A DNA stretch of 64,000 bases from positions 310,001 through 374,000 of the forward strand of contig CAWGLY010000008.1 in assembly GCA_963823505.1 (NCBI GenBank), read 5' to 3'. Below the pieces are notes generated by a model, which did no database searches, was not told where the DNA came from, and worked only from the letters and a program-made list of their open reading frames with translations. Positions within the stretch are counted from its first letter, which is position 1, and each line of letters opens with the position of its first letter. Origin of the DNA: DATHZQ01 sp963823505. Lineage in GTDB: Bacteria > Actinomycetota > Acidimicrobiia > Spongiisociales > UBA5794. A program made the position numbers and the translations under genes. Positions 33,181 to 42,193 of this stretch are shown here, one piece after another.

Positions 33181-35865
33181 ATGAAGGTTCGAACGCGATC
33201 TGCAGCGGCAATTCTGGGCGTGTGCCTCGGCCTCACGGCGTTGTCGGCAGCGTTTGTCGGCCCGACCGCTGTTGCCGCTCAGGATGACCAGGAACCGGCT
33301 ACCAAGCAATCAGCCGCCGAGCCCGAGGTCGTCTCCGCAACGCCGACCCCGCAGTGGGCCGTCCAGCTGGACCCCGGCGTCGACCCCGACCAGGTTGCCC
33401 AACAACTCGGTTTCGTGAATCTCGGACAGGTCGGCACGCTCGAAGGCTTCTACGTGTTCGAGAAACTGGTCGAACCAGGTCTACCCAATGGGTTTGAACG
33501 GGACGCCGGATCCGTGGCGCTGGTGGACGATCGACTTGCTTCAACAGCAGGCGTCGCGTGGTTCGAACAGCAGGTTGCACGACAGCATGTCGCTCGCGCC
33601 GTCCCCAGCGATCCGCTCTACGCCGACCAATGGCATCTCGACAACACGGGCCAGAGCGGCGGTGTCGCCGGGGAAGACGCCAACGTCGTGCCGGCATGGG
33701 ACGCCGGATACAACGGAGCCGGAGTGACTTTGGCCGTTGTCGATGACGGGCTCCAGCACGCCCATCCGGACTTCAGCGCCAAGTATGTTGCTTCGGCCAG
33801 CTTTGACTACAACGGATCGGACCCGGACCCGAGTCCGGAGGGCGACGACAACCACGGCACCGCAGTGGGTGGCGTGGCCGCCGCGGACGATGACGGAGCT
33901 GCCTGCGGAGTGGGAGCCGCATTCGGTGCCGATGTTGCCGGTATTCGGCTCACCGCAGCAGGAACGACCGACGCCACCGATGCTGCCGCGCTGACGCACA
34001 GCTTCCAGACCAACGACATCTACAACAACAGTTGGGGGCCGTCCGACGTCGGCGACACGCTCGCTGCGCCCGGGGCGCTCACCAAGGCAGCCTTCGAAGA
34101 CGCCGTCACCAACGGGCGAGGGGGACTCGGCAACATCTACGTGTGGGCAGCCGGCAACGGCCTCGCAAACAACGACGACGTCAACTTCGACGGCTGGGCC
34201 AACTCTCGATTCACGATCGCTGTTGGCGCCACCGACGACAGTGGGGTGCAGTCCTGGTACAGCGAGCCAGGTGCCGCCATGTTCGTCAACGCCCCGAGCA
34301 GCGGCGACACGGCGGGGATCACGACCACCGACCGCCTCGGCGCAGACGGTTACACGGGCACAGACTGCACCGACACCTTCAGCGGGACCTCATCGTCGAG
34401 CCCGCTGGCGGCCGGGGTTGTGGCGCTCATGCTCGACGCCAACCCGTCGCTCACGTGGCGAGACGTCCAGCACATCCTCGCCGAGACCGCAGATAAGAAC
34501 GACGCTGGTGACGGCGGTTGGGCAACCAACGGCGCCGGCTATCACGTCAACCACAAGTACGGCTTTGGCCGTGTCGACGCCGGGGCGGCAACGTCCGCAG
34601 CGGCGACGTGGACCAGTGTGGCCCCAGCGACGTCGCAGGCGAGCGGCACCATCAGCGTGGGTCAGACCATTCCCGACAACAACCCGGCGGGCGTGACCGA
34701 CACGTTCACCGTTTCCGACGATCTCGTGCTGGAGCATGTGGAAGTCGTCCTCGATGTCACCCACACCTTCCGCGGCGACCTGGAAGTGGTGCTGACGTCG
34801 CCGTCCGGCACCAAGAGCGTCCTCGCCAGTATCGACGGCAACGACTCGGGAGACGGCTACCCGGGCTGGAAGGTCATGTCGGTGCACCATTGGGGGGAGT
34901 CGCCGGTGGGTGACTGGACCTTGAAGATCTCCGACAACTTCGACCTCGATGTCGGCACGTTCGATTCGTGGCAGCTCATCCTCCATGGAACGGCGGCGGG
35001 CGGGACGACCAATCAACCGCCGAAGGTTTCGGCGGCCACGTGGTCGGTTCCTGAGGACGCTGCGTCGGGCACCAAGGTCGGGTCGGTGTCGGCCACCGAC
35101 CCCGATGGGGACACGCTCTCGTACGCCATCACCGCAGGAAACACCGGCGGTGCTTTCGCCATCAACGCGGCATCGGGCGCAGTCACCGTCAAGGGTGCGC
35201 TGGATTTCGAAACCAAGGCGAAGTACTCGTTGACGGTGTCGGCATCGGACGGGACGTTGGAGGACACCGCAACGGTCACGGTCAACGTCACCGACGTCCC
35301 CGAGTTCATCGTGCCGACGTCGCCGAGTTTTGTGGATGTTCCTCTCGGGCACACGTTCTTCACGGACGTGGAGTGGATGGCGTGGACGGGCGTGACGAAG
35401 GGCTGCAACCCGCCGCTCAACGACCGGTATTGCCCGGACAACAGCGTCACCCGCAAACAGATGGCGGCGTTCCTGGTGCGGGCGCTGGGTCTGACCGATG
35501 ACGGTGGCGGCAATCTGTTCGTCGACGACGATGGTTCGGTGTTCGAGGGGGATATCGACAGGTTGGGTGCGTCGGGGATCACCAAGGGCTGCAACCCGCC
35601 GGACAACGATCGCTTCTGCCCCGACAGGATTGTGACCCGCGGCCAGATGGCGGCGTTCCTGGTGCGGGCGCTGGGTCTGACCGATGACGGTGGCGGCAAC
35701 TTGTTCGTCGACGACGATGGTTCGGTGTTCGAGGGGGATATCGACAGGTTGGGTGCGTCGGGGATCACCAAGGGCTGCAACCCGCCCCTGAATGATCGGT
35801 TCTGCCCGGACGCACGGGTGACGAGGGCACAGATGGCGGCGTTCCTGCACAGGGCACTGGGGTGA
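33181..35865 (+). CDS. Secreted subtilisin-like (S8, kexin-type) peptidase with P-domain, cadherin-like domain and S-layer-homology-like repeats
   Basis: The 894-residue protein carries a signal peptide (residues 1-33), a propeptide-like region to about 145, a subtilase domain (about 150-470) with Asp188 in 'LAVVDDGLQHAHPDF', His225 in 'DNHGTAVGG' and Ser404 in 'SGTSSSSPLAAGV', a proprotein-convertase P domain (about 480-600), a cadherin-like domain (about 615-710) and three C-terminal repeats of about 62 residues containing 'GCNPPxNDRxCPD' and 'VTRxQMAAFLxRALG'. The repeats resemble the SLH-like modules common at the ends of exported proteins in Acidimicrobiia and may hold the enzyme at the cell surface. 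The ATG lies downstream of an AAGGGAAGGG stretch. Confidence 0.92.
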   Translation: MKVRTRSAAAILGVCLGLTALSAAFVGPTAVAAQDDQEPATKQSAAEPEVVSATPTPQWAVQLDPGVDPDQVAQQLGFVNLGQVGTLEGFYVFEKLVEPGLPNGFERDAGSVALVDDRLASTAGVAWFEQQVARQHVARAVPSDPLYADQWHLDNTGQSGGVAGEDANVVPAWDAGYNGAGVTLAVVDDGLQHAHPDFSAKYVASASFDYNGSDPDPSPEGDDNHGTAVGGVAAADDDGAACGVGAAFGADVAGIRLTAAGTTDATDAAALTHSFQTNDIYNNSWGPSDVGDTLAAPGALTKAAFEDAVTNGRGGLGNIYVWAAGNGLANNDDVNFDGWANSRFTIAVGATDDSGVQSWYSEPGAAMFVNAPSSGDTAGITTTDRLGADGYTGTDCTDTFSGTSSSSPLAAGVVALMLDANPSLTWRDVQHILAETADKNDAGDGGWATNGAGYHVNHKYGFGRVDAGAATSAAATWTSVAPATSQASGTISVGQTIPDNNPAGVTDTFTVSDDLVLEHVEVVLDVTHTFRGDLEVVLTSPSGTKSVLASIDGNDSGDGYPGWKVMSVHHWGESPVGDWTLKISDNFDLDVGTFDSWQLILHGTAAGGTTNQPPKVSAATWSVPEDAASGTKVGSVSATDPDGDTLSYAITAGNTGGAFAINAASGAVTVKGALDFETKAKYSLTVSASDGTLEDTATVTVNVTDVPEFIVPTSPSFVDVPLGHTFFTDVEWMAWTGVTKGCNPPLNDRYCPDNSVTRKQMAAFLVRALGLTDDGGGNLFVDDDGSVFEGDIDRLGASGITKGCNPPDNDRFCPDRIVTRGQMAAFLVRALGLTDDGGGNLFVDDDGSVFEGDIDRLGASGITKGCNPPLNDRFCPDARVTRAQMAAFLHRALG
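35458..35786 (+). repeat. Near-identical 143-bp direct repeats inside the subtilase gene (186-bp period)
   Basis: Bases 35458-35600 and 35644-35786 are identical except for two adjacent changes (AATCT against AACTT). They encode two of the three C-terminal modules. Such conservation at the DNA level points to recent duplication or gene conversion. Confidence 0.92.
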
Positions 35866-35910
35866 CGGGCGGCTGAACCGGGCCATCGGACGCCGGGTTA
35901 GATTTGGCCG

Positions 35911-36915
35911 ATGCCGTCGCTCGCCATCGCCCTCATCGGCCTCGGCCGTATGGGCGCCAACCACGCCAAGGTGATCGCGTCCGCGCCCGACGTCACGCTG
36001 GCCGCCGTCCTCGACACCCGCGCCGAGGCTCGGGCTGCCGCGACCTCGCTGGCGCCGACGGCTGCTGTGTACTCCTCGGTGGAGGAGCTGGCTGCCGACG
36101 ACACCGTCGATGCCTGGCTCATCGCCTCTTCGACGCCCAGCCATCCGGCGCTGGTCCGGGCGGCTGTCGCCGCTGATGTCCACGTGCTCTGCGAGAAGCC
36201 GCTCGCCCTTGACCCGGGCGACGGCGAGGCCCTCGGTGCGGAGGCCGCGACCGCTGGCAAGATCCTCCAGGTGGGCTTCTGGCGACGCTTCTCGCCGCCG
36301 TGGGTCGCCATGCAGCGTGCCGTCGTTGGCGGCGCGATCGGGAACCCGTTGATGTTGCGGCTGGCGCAGTGGGACCAGGATCCGCCCCCGGCGCAATTCT
36401 GTGACCCGGCCGTCAGCGGCGGGCTCGCCATCGACTGCGGGGTGCACGAGTTCGATCTTGCGGAGTGGCTCACCGGTCAGCGGGTCGTGCGGGTGATGGG
36501 CCGCCACTTGCCGATCGTCGACGCCGCAGTGGGCGCCGCAGGCGACGTCGACAACATGCTTGCCGTGCTGGAGTTGGAGAGCGGTGCGGTGGCGACGGTC
36601 GACCTCACCCGCAACGCCCGGTTCGGCGAGGACGTGCGGTCCGAAGTGCTCGGCTCAGACGGAGCGGTGCTGGTGGAGATGTTCCCGACAGCCCGGGCCC
36701 GCATCGGCGACCGCAACGGGCTGCGCACCATCGACGGCACGGAGGTCGGTGCGGGTGACCAGGCCGGTCTCGCCGGCCAGCTGCGTGCGTTCGCTCAGGC
36801 CGTTGCCGGTGAACCGGGCGACATCCCCGGCGCTGCCGCATCGAACCGTGCCGTACGCATCGCGCGCGCGGTCGAGCAGGCGATCACGGAAGACCGCTGG
36901 GTGATGGTGGACTGA
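35911..36915 (+). CDS. Gfo/Idh/MocA-family oxidoreductase (inositol-dehydrogenase-like)
   Basis: The 334-residue protein has an N-terminal NAD(P)-binding Rossmann domain with 'ALIGLGRMGANHAKVIA' and the signature 'VLCEKPLALDPGDGEAL' near residue 93, whose Lys is catalytic in the family. The C-terminal domain shows 'VGFWRRFSPPWVAMQRAVVGGAIGNP' and 'GGLAIDCGVHEFDLAEWLTG', including the His of the active site. The sugar or polyol substrate is unknown. TAGATT at 35899-35904 lies 6 bases before the ATG, a leaderless arrangement. Confidence 0.9.
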   Translation: MPSLAIALIGLGRMGANHAKVIASAPDVTLAAVLDTRAEARAAATSLAPTAAVYSSVEELAADDTVDAWLIASSTPSHPALVRAAVAADVHVLCEKPLALDPGDGEALGAEAATAGKILQVGFWRRFSPPWVAMQRAVVGGAIGNPLMLRLAQWDQDPPPAQFCDPAVSGGLAIDCGVHEFDLAEWLTGQRVVRVMGRHLPIVDAAVGAAGDVDNMLAVLELESGAVATVDLTRNARFGEDVRSEVLGSDGAVLVEMFPTARARIGDRNGLRTIDGTEVGAGDQAGLAGQLRAFAQAVAGEPGDIPGAAASNRAVRIARAVEQAITEDRWVMVD

Positions 36916-36933
36916 CCGCCCCGACGTGTCCGC

Positions 36934-38404
36934 CTATGGATTGGTGTGGACGCCACACGCACTCGAGCCGGGTGCGGCGCCATTTCGGCACCTCGCACCG
37001 GATCTGGTCGGGGCGATGCAGCGAGGGCGCACCGCACGGATCGCTCGCGGTCGCAAGCCGGCGCCGCGCGAGGTTTCGAGGTGGATCGCATGCAGATGGT
37101 TGACGATCGCTTGCGGGTCGGGAACCAGCAGTTCGTCGGTGACCACGCCTACGGCGATCTCGCCCGCGTAGCTGAGGATGCTGATGCCGATTCCGAGGCG
37201 ACCCGACCGGGGCACCCAGAACATCATCCGCCTGATGGGATGCCCTGCGAGGGTGAGCTGTTCTCTCGGTCCTGGCACATTGGTGAGCACCGAGGTTGCT
37301 TTGGCGGCAAAGAAGCTCACGATCAGTCGTTGCACTTCACTTGCGGTTGCGCCCATGGTCTGCAGGATCGCAAACGAGACGGCGGCCTCCGGCGTCCGTT
37401 TCAGGAGGTCCATCTCGGACTTGACCGCAGCGATCCGTGCGTTGTGCCCCACGATTCCGATCGGCAGTTCCGGCAACACCAGACCGAACTGGTTGCCAAG
37501 ATCCAAGGGTTGATCGACGGGGCGGATGTTGACCGGGATCATCGCTCTGATCGCAAGCCCGTCCGTCGGGTGCTTGCACTGCTCGAGATACCTGCCGAGG
37601 GCGCCGGCAACGTGGGCGGTGATGACGTCGTTGACGGTGGCGTCCGCCGTTCTTGCGATGTGCTTCACCTCGGCGACCGGCAGCAGCTCGGTCCACGCGG
37701 CACGTTTGGCCGCACCAAGCTCACCCCGCAGCGGCGTGGATCGGTCGGGCGGCAGCAGGGTGAGCCGGGCCAGCGCCTTGGCGTATCCCGCCCCTCGATC
37801 CGCCAGCTCCATGGCGCGGTGGGGGTTCCGCAGCACGTCAATCGCGTCGTTCAGCGTTGCGCCGGCAAACCTGCGGGCACCGGCCACGATCCCCCGAGAC
37901 GGAAGGAACGGCACGGACTGAGGCGGAGTCCGCACCTCGGCCGGATCGCAGATCGAGAGCAGCACCCGCAGCAGGGCCATCCCGTCTGCGATGGCATGGT
38001 GGATGCGAAAGAATGCTGCTCCCCGACCGCGGTAGTTGTTGATCAGCAGGATGTGCCACAGCGGCCGGTCGAAAGGCAGCGGCGTCGCAACGAGACGGTC
38101 CACGAGCTCGCGAAATGCCGCGTTCGTCGCCACGGCCCGGCAGGGTCGTCTCCTCCAGGTGACGGTCGACGGAGAACTCGGTGTCGAGCTCCCAGCGTGG
38201 CGGGCGCAACAGACCCGGCTCGACGACCCGCTGCCGAAATCGGCGGAAGGAGAGAAGGCGGGTTTCGAGAACATCTCGCAACTCTGCGATCTGCGGCGGA
38301 TCGTCAAACACGAAGAAGCCGGCGATCACCATCAGGTTCGTCGGCGTCTCCATGTGCAGCCACGCGGTGTCGACGGCCGAGAGAGCCTCGCCGGAGGATC
38401 TCAC
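36934..38404 (-). pseudogene. Wax ester synthase/diacylglycerol acyltransferase (WS/DGAT), frame interrupted
   Basis: Two frames together make a WS/DGAT of about 489 residues. The first runs from GTG 38404: 'LSAVDTAWLHMETPTNLMV', then 'FSVDRHLEETTLPG'. After about 38135 the second frame continues 'AAFRELVDRLVATPLPFDRPLWH', the catalytic 'FRIHHAIADGMALLRVL' (HHxxxDG variant) and 'TSVLTNVPGPREQLTLAGHPI'. Removing one C in GAACGCGG would restore a single frame ('DEAAFRELV'). Such enzymes make storage lipids from acyl-CoA. The GTG overlaps the stop of the upstream DUF2505 gene. Whether the frameshift is real is open. Confidence 0.8.
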
Positions 38405-38901
38405 GAGGCGTGTTCGAGGGTCTTCACCGTGAACACCCGCTCTGCTTCGATGGTCGCCAGCGTGTCCGAGATCAGGTAGGGGCGGAGACGGCGGCCGATC
38501 AGCGGAATCCCGACGTGCAGATCGCCGGTGAGCTGCAAGGCAGAGCCGGTGCCGTCTGGGCGCAGGCTCATCTCCCCGTGCATCTCCACGGGGAGGCCGC
38601 GCACCCGGACCGACCAGGTGCCGGTGTAGCCGCCTGCGGTCGCGTGCCGTGGCGACCACTCGTCGCGCTGTTCGACCGTGAGACGCGGCGTCAACACCCT
38701 TGCGGCGAAGGCAGGCACCGTCACCGTCACCTCTCGGCGGTAGTGCAACACATGAGCATCGCCAACCTCGCCGCACGAAAGGACGTGCATGTTCGTGTGC
38801 CCCAGGTGTTCCGCCCGTGCGGTCACGAACGTGGCATCGCCGAGGAGGTTCATCACCTGCTCGACACCGTCCGGGTAGTGGTTGGTCACATCGATGTCCA
38901 C
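38401..38901 (-). CDS. DUF2505 (SRPBCC-like) protein
   Basis: The 166-residue product is an actinobacterial DUF2505 protein, expected to form a START/Bet v 1-like hydrophobic pocket: 'YPDGVEQVMNLLGDATFVTAR' near residue 9 and 'GDLHVGIPLIGRRLRPYL' near residue 123 (the 'v.vPliGgkle' element). GTG 38901 is preceded by GGAAGGAG. It is translationally coupled to the WS/DGAT gene, suggesting a shared lipid-related role by position only. Confidence 0.8.
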   Translation of the reverse strand: MDIDVTNHYPDGVEQVMNLLGDATFVTARAEHLGHTNMHVLSCGEVGDAHVLHYRREVTVTVPAFAARVLTPRLTVEQRDEWSPRHATAGGYTGTWSVRVRGLPVEMHGEMSLRPDGTGSALQLTGDLHVGIPLIGRRLRPYLISDTLATIEAERVFTVKTLEHAS

Positions 38902-39096
38902 GGTGGCTCCTTCCCGGCCGTCCAGATGAACGTACGACGTCTGCCACGTCCAATCGCCGGGTCAGAGTTCCCAACCTGGCGGGTCAAAGTGGCTCGATTT
39001 CGGCCCTTGCCCGCCCTCGGCGGCACCGCGGCGGACGTGGAGTAGCGTCCCTGGCATGGCAGCTCCTCTCCTCGCCTCCCACCGGTCTCGTTGCCG

Positions 39097-39273
39097 ATGA
39101 GCCCGACGGTGCTGCTCGCTATCGCTTCTGTGCTCGCCATTGGCGGCTCTGTCATGGTGTTCGCCAGGGACCTCGGCCACGACGAGAGGTCCAGGGCCCG
39201 GGCGGTCGTCGAGGCAGCGCTGCCGCTGCTCGGTCTGGTTGCGCTGGTGTGGTGGTCCTGGGTGTCGTTGTAG
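39097..39273 (+). CDS. Small two-helix membrane protein, unknown
   Basis: The 58-residue product has two helices, 'SPTVLLAIASVLAIGGSVMVF' and 'LPLLGLVALVWWSWVSL', joined by a charged loop 'ARDLGHDERSRARAV'. It lies 9 bp before the APH-like gene. No family is recognised and no strong ribosome site is visible; coding status rests on composition and placement. Confidence 0.5.
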   Translation: MSPTVLLAIASVLAIGGSVMVFARDLGHDERSRARAVVEAALPLLGLVALVWWSWVSL

Positions 39274-39282
39274 GGTTGAGCC

Positions 39283-40329
39283 GTGGCTCACGACACCGCC
39301 CCGATCCGCCCCGAAGAAGGCTTCGACGATGCCGGGGTGAAGGTCTTTCTGCGTGAGCACGTCGGCGACCTCGTCGGCGACGACGACATCGTCTTCGACC
39401 AGTTCCCGGGCGGGGCAGCCAACCTCACGTACCGCGCCGTCGCCGGCGATGTCGAGCTTGTGCTCCGCCGCGCCCCACTGGGTCCGGTCGCCAAGGGCGC
39501 CCACGACATGGAGCGGGAGTACCGGGTGCTGTCGCGGCTGTGGCGGGAGTTCCCGCAGGCGCCTCGCGCCTACGCCTACTGCGCAGATGCGGACATCATG
39601 GGCAAGCCGTTCTTCGTCATGGAGCGGCGCCACGGCTGGGTGATCCGGGCCGCTTGGCCTCCCGGCTTCGGCGACGATGACGGAGTCCGGCGCCACCTCG
39701 CCGCGCAACTGGTGCGCACCCTCGCCGCCCTTCACGTGGTCGAGCCGGCCGCGGTCGATCTCGACGACCTGGGCAGACCGGAAGGGTTTGTGCGCCGCCA
39801 GATCGAGGGCTGGGCCGGTCGCTGGGAGCGGGCCAAGACACGGGACGTGCCGGCGATGACCGAAGCGATGCGGCTGCTCGAGTTCAACGTTCCCGAGCCG
39901 CAGGCGGTTGCGATCCTCCACAACGACTACAAGCTCGACAACACGATGGTGTCCGCGGAGGGAGACGTCGTGGCGGTTTTCGACTGGGACATGGCCACTC
40001 GCGGCGATCCCTTGGTGGACCTGGGCACGCTGCTTGCGTACTGGGCCGATCCGGACGGCCCGACCTATCCGGTTTTCGGCGAGCGGGCCGTCACCCTGGC
40101 GCCTCACCTCACGAAGGACGAGCTCGTCGCCATCTATGCGGAGCACACCGGTCTCGACGTGGGCGGCGTGCGCTACTACGAGGGTCTTGCCCTCTATCGC
40201 ATTGCCGTCATCATCGAGCAGATCTACGCCCGCTACGTCGCAGGGCAAACCTCAGACCAGCGTTTCGCCCGGTTTGAGCCGCTGGCGCCGCTGCTCGCCG
40301 AAGCTGCCGTCGACGTGCTTCGCGGTTGA
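39283..40329 (+). CDS. Aminoglycoside-phosphotransferase-like (ACAD10-type) kinase-fold protein
   Basis: The 348-residue protein matches the APH branch often linked to acyl-CoA metabolism and annotated as 'phosphotransferase family protein'. 'FPGGAANLTYRAVAGDVELVLRRAP' holds the nucleotide loop, 'AILHNDYKLDNTMV' the catalytic loop (HxDxxxxN) with Asp and Asn present, and 'VVAVFDWDMATRGDPLVDLG' the metal-binding DxD region. A drug-resistance role is not implied. TAGGGT at 39271-39276 is six bases before the GTG, suggesting a leaderless start. Confidence 0.85.
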   Translation: MAHDTAPIRPEEGFDDAGVKVFLREHVGDLVGDDDIVFDQFPGGAANLTYRAVAGDVELVLRRAPLGPVAKGAHDMEREYRVLSRLWREFPQAPRAYAYCADADIMGKPFFVMERRHGWVIRAAWPPGFGDDDGVRRHLAAQLVRTLAALHVVEPAAVDLDDLGRPEGFVRRQIEGWAGRWERAKTRDVPAMTEAMRLLEFNVPEPQAVAILHNDYKLDNTMVSAEGDVVAVFDWDMATRGDPLVDLGTLLAYWADPDGPTYPVFGERAVTLAPHLTKDELVAIYAEHTGLDVGGVRYYEGLALYRIAVIIEQIYARYVAGQTSDQRFARFEPLAPLLAEAAVDVLRG

Positions 40330-40338
40330 CGGGCTTCG

Positions 40339-41496
40339 TCAGCTCACCCTGAACTCGAGCAGCAACGCTCCTGCACCCTCCAGCTCGACCTCGAAGATCC
40401 CCGGGACATCAGCGGTGAAGGTGAGATCGACCACCTGGCCGGGCTCGATCGCCGCATAGATGTCGTAGCCGTGGACGTGGACTTCGTCGGAAACGGGGCC
40501 GGTGACGACCAACTGAACAGCGTCGCCGACGGCCACATCCGGCCGGTCCGGCCCTTCGACCGTGCCGTCTGCTGCGATCGTGATCTCGAAGACATGGTCG
40601 GCAGCAACGGCTGCGAGCTCGCCATCCACAACAACCGTGGCCGTAGCCATCACCGGCTCGCCGTCGACGGCGTACGGGGCATGCGTGTTGGTGTTCAGCT
40701 CGATGGTGATCTCGTGGGGGCCCGGCTCCAGCGCAGCGAGGTGGTACGCCTCTGTGTAGATGCGGCCGATCTTGACACCGTCGACGTAGAGGTGGGCATG
40801 GCCTTCACCGTCGATGTGCTCGGTGCTGGCGTGTTCGGGGGACCACGTGAACCCGGTTGTGGCGAAGAACAGGTTGTACCCCGCCATCGGGTCTTCCACG
40901 ACATCGAGGTCGACGCCCATGGGGGCTTCGGTCTCGACCGGGTCGGGGTGCATGTGGCTCGCCTCAGCAGGTGCAGGCGACTCCACCGTTGCCGTCTCCG
41001 CCACCGGCTGCCCGTCGACCGTGTAGGGCGCGTGTGTGTTGGTGTTGAGCTCGATGGTGATCTCGTGAGGTCCCTCTTCGAGGGCGCCGAGGTGGTACGC
41101 CTCGCCGTAGATGCGGCCGATCTTGACACCGTCGACGTAGAGATGGGCGTGCCCTTCGCCGTCAACGTGGTTGGTGCTGGCGTGCTCAGGGGACCACGTG
41201 AACCCGATTGTGCGGAAGAACAGGTTGTAGCCCGATTTGGGGTCTTCCACGACGTCGAGTTCTACGCTCATCGGCGCCGCGGCCTCGACGCTGCCTTCGT
41301 GGTCGTGCTCCGACCCTTCCGTGTCGTGGGCGTCGGCCATCGTCTCACTGCCGGCCATGGCCGTCGTCGTGGTGGCCGGGACGGAATCGGTGGTGGTGGC
41401 AGCCGATTCTTCCGCGGCCGTCGCTCCATCGCCGCATGCGGCAACGGCCAGCGCCAACGCGGCGAGTGCGATCGCGGCACGTGGGTGTTTGCTCAT
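40339..41496 (-). CDS. Lipoprotein with an internally duplicated domain and a cupredoxin-like C-terminus
   Basis: The 385-residue protein has a lipobox 'LALAVAAC' with Cys21, an acidic/His-containing linker, then two nearly identical modules of about 95 residues (starting 'ELDVVEDPKSGYNLFF' and 'DLDVVEDPMAGYNLFF'), each with 'DGEGHAHLYVDGVKIGRIY' and 'HEITIELNTNTHAPY'. The last 85 residues look like a cupredoxin fold ('DEVHVHGYDIYAAIEPGQVV'). The many His residues suggest metal (copper) handling outside the cell, which is an inference. AGGAGAC precedes the ATG. The membrane protein gene at 41553 lies just upstream on the same strand. Confidence 0.8.
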   Translation of the reverse strand: MSKHPRAAIALAALALAVAACGDGATAAEESAATTTDSVPATTTTAMAGSETMADAHDTEGSEHDHEGSVEAAAPMSVELDVVEDPKSGYNLFFRTIGFTWSPEHASTNHVDGEGHAHLYVDGVKIGRIYGEAYHLGALEEGPHEITIELNTNTHAPYTVDGQPVAETATVESPAPAEASHMHPDPVETEAPMGVDLDVVEDPMAGYNLFFATTGFTWSPEHASTEHIDGEGHAHLYVDGVKIGRIYTEAYHLAALEPGPHEITIELNTNTHAPYAVDGEPVMATATVVVDGELAAVAADHVFEITIAADGTVEGPDRPDVAVGDAVQLVVTGPVSDEVHVHGYDIYAAIEPGQVVDLTFTADVPGIFEVELEGAGALLLEFRVS

Positions 41497-41552
41497 CTCA
41501 ATGGTCTCCTGCAGAAAATCGGACGCAGCATGTGCGTTGTCGGGTGATGTTC

Positions 41553-42119
41553 TCAGGAGAGGTGCGGCGGCCCGCGTCGGGAGATCGATGCCACGGTCGC
41601 GAGCGATGCCGGCGCCCGTCGTAACTCGACGACCCTGACCTGCGCGGCCCGGAACACTCTGCCGACAGCCGGATGCAGCCATGACGGTTGCTTGGCAGCC
41701 CGCGCCAGCCCCCGAACCGAGAGGAGGGTGGCGCCTGCAACGAACACTTGCGCAGCGAGTCCGATCCAGAGTGCCGGGTCGACGAACACGTCGAGCGGCG
41801 AGCCCCCTGCGATCAGCCGCTCGATCGATTCTTGGGCGATGAACAGGCTGGCCTGGAGGACGAGCAGCTCTGCAAGGTCGATGTGTGGCCGTCCTGTTGT
41901 GGCTTCGCCGATGGCGAGCGCGATGAGTGCCAGTGCGGCGAGAGGGATCACCACAGGTGCGAGGAGCGGGAGGTAGCCGTGGACGGCGTCGTGGAGGTGC
42001 GCCGTGCCATCTGCATGAGCATGGGCGGCGGGGGTGGCGAACGCGATTGCATGCCCGGCGAACACCCCACCGGCGGCCAATGCGATCATCCAGAAGCGGT
42101 GTACCGCGTTCCTCGTCAT
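41553..42119 (-). CDS. Polytopic membrane protein, His-rich first loop, unknown function
   Basis: The 188-residue protein starts with a signal-like helix, followed by 'TPAAHAHADGTAHLHDAVHGY' (six His in about 20 residues) and about three further helices ('LPLLAPVVIPLAALALIALA', 'LLVLQASLFIAQESIERL', 'ALWIGLAAQVFVAGATLL'). It is 56 bp upstream of the His-rich lipoprotein on the same strand, so the two may act together on a metal. No known family was recognised. Confidence 0.65.
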   Translation of the reverse strand: MTRNAVHRFWMIALAAGGVFAGHAIAFATPAAHAHADGTAHLHDAVHGYLPLLAPVVIPLAALALIALAIGEATTGRPHIDLAELLVLQASLFIAQESIERLIAGGSPLDVFVDPALWIGLAAQVFVAGATLLSVRGLARAAKQPSWLHPAVGRVFRAAQVRVVELRRAPASLATVASISRRGPPHLS

Positions 42120-42158
42120 GTGGGGGAGAATGTATCGACCCGGCAGGCAAACGCCACA

Positions 42159-42187
42159 TTGACAGGGTACGGGATATGGGTAATGAT
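42159..42187 (+). promoter_or_regulatory. Consensus -35 and leaderless promoter
   Basis: TTGACA (42159-42164), 17 bases, then AATGAT (42182-42187), six bases before ATG 42194. TAATGA one base earlier is an alternative -10. Confidence 0.65.
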
Positions 42188-42193
42188 GTAATC

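Noticed and set aside
34390..36507. A 705-residue open frame on the minus strand across the subtilase and oxidoreductase genes
   Set aside because: It lies antisense to two well-supported genes, is rich in Arg/His/Gly and has no family motif or ribosome site. Long antisense frames are expected in GC-rich DNA.
39283..40329. An aminoglycoside-resistance gene
   Set aside because: The sequence matches the broad APH-like kinase group linked to acyl-CoA metabolism; shared fold alone does not support drug resistance.
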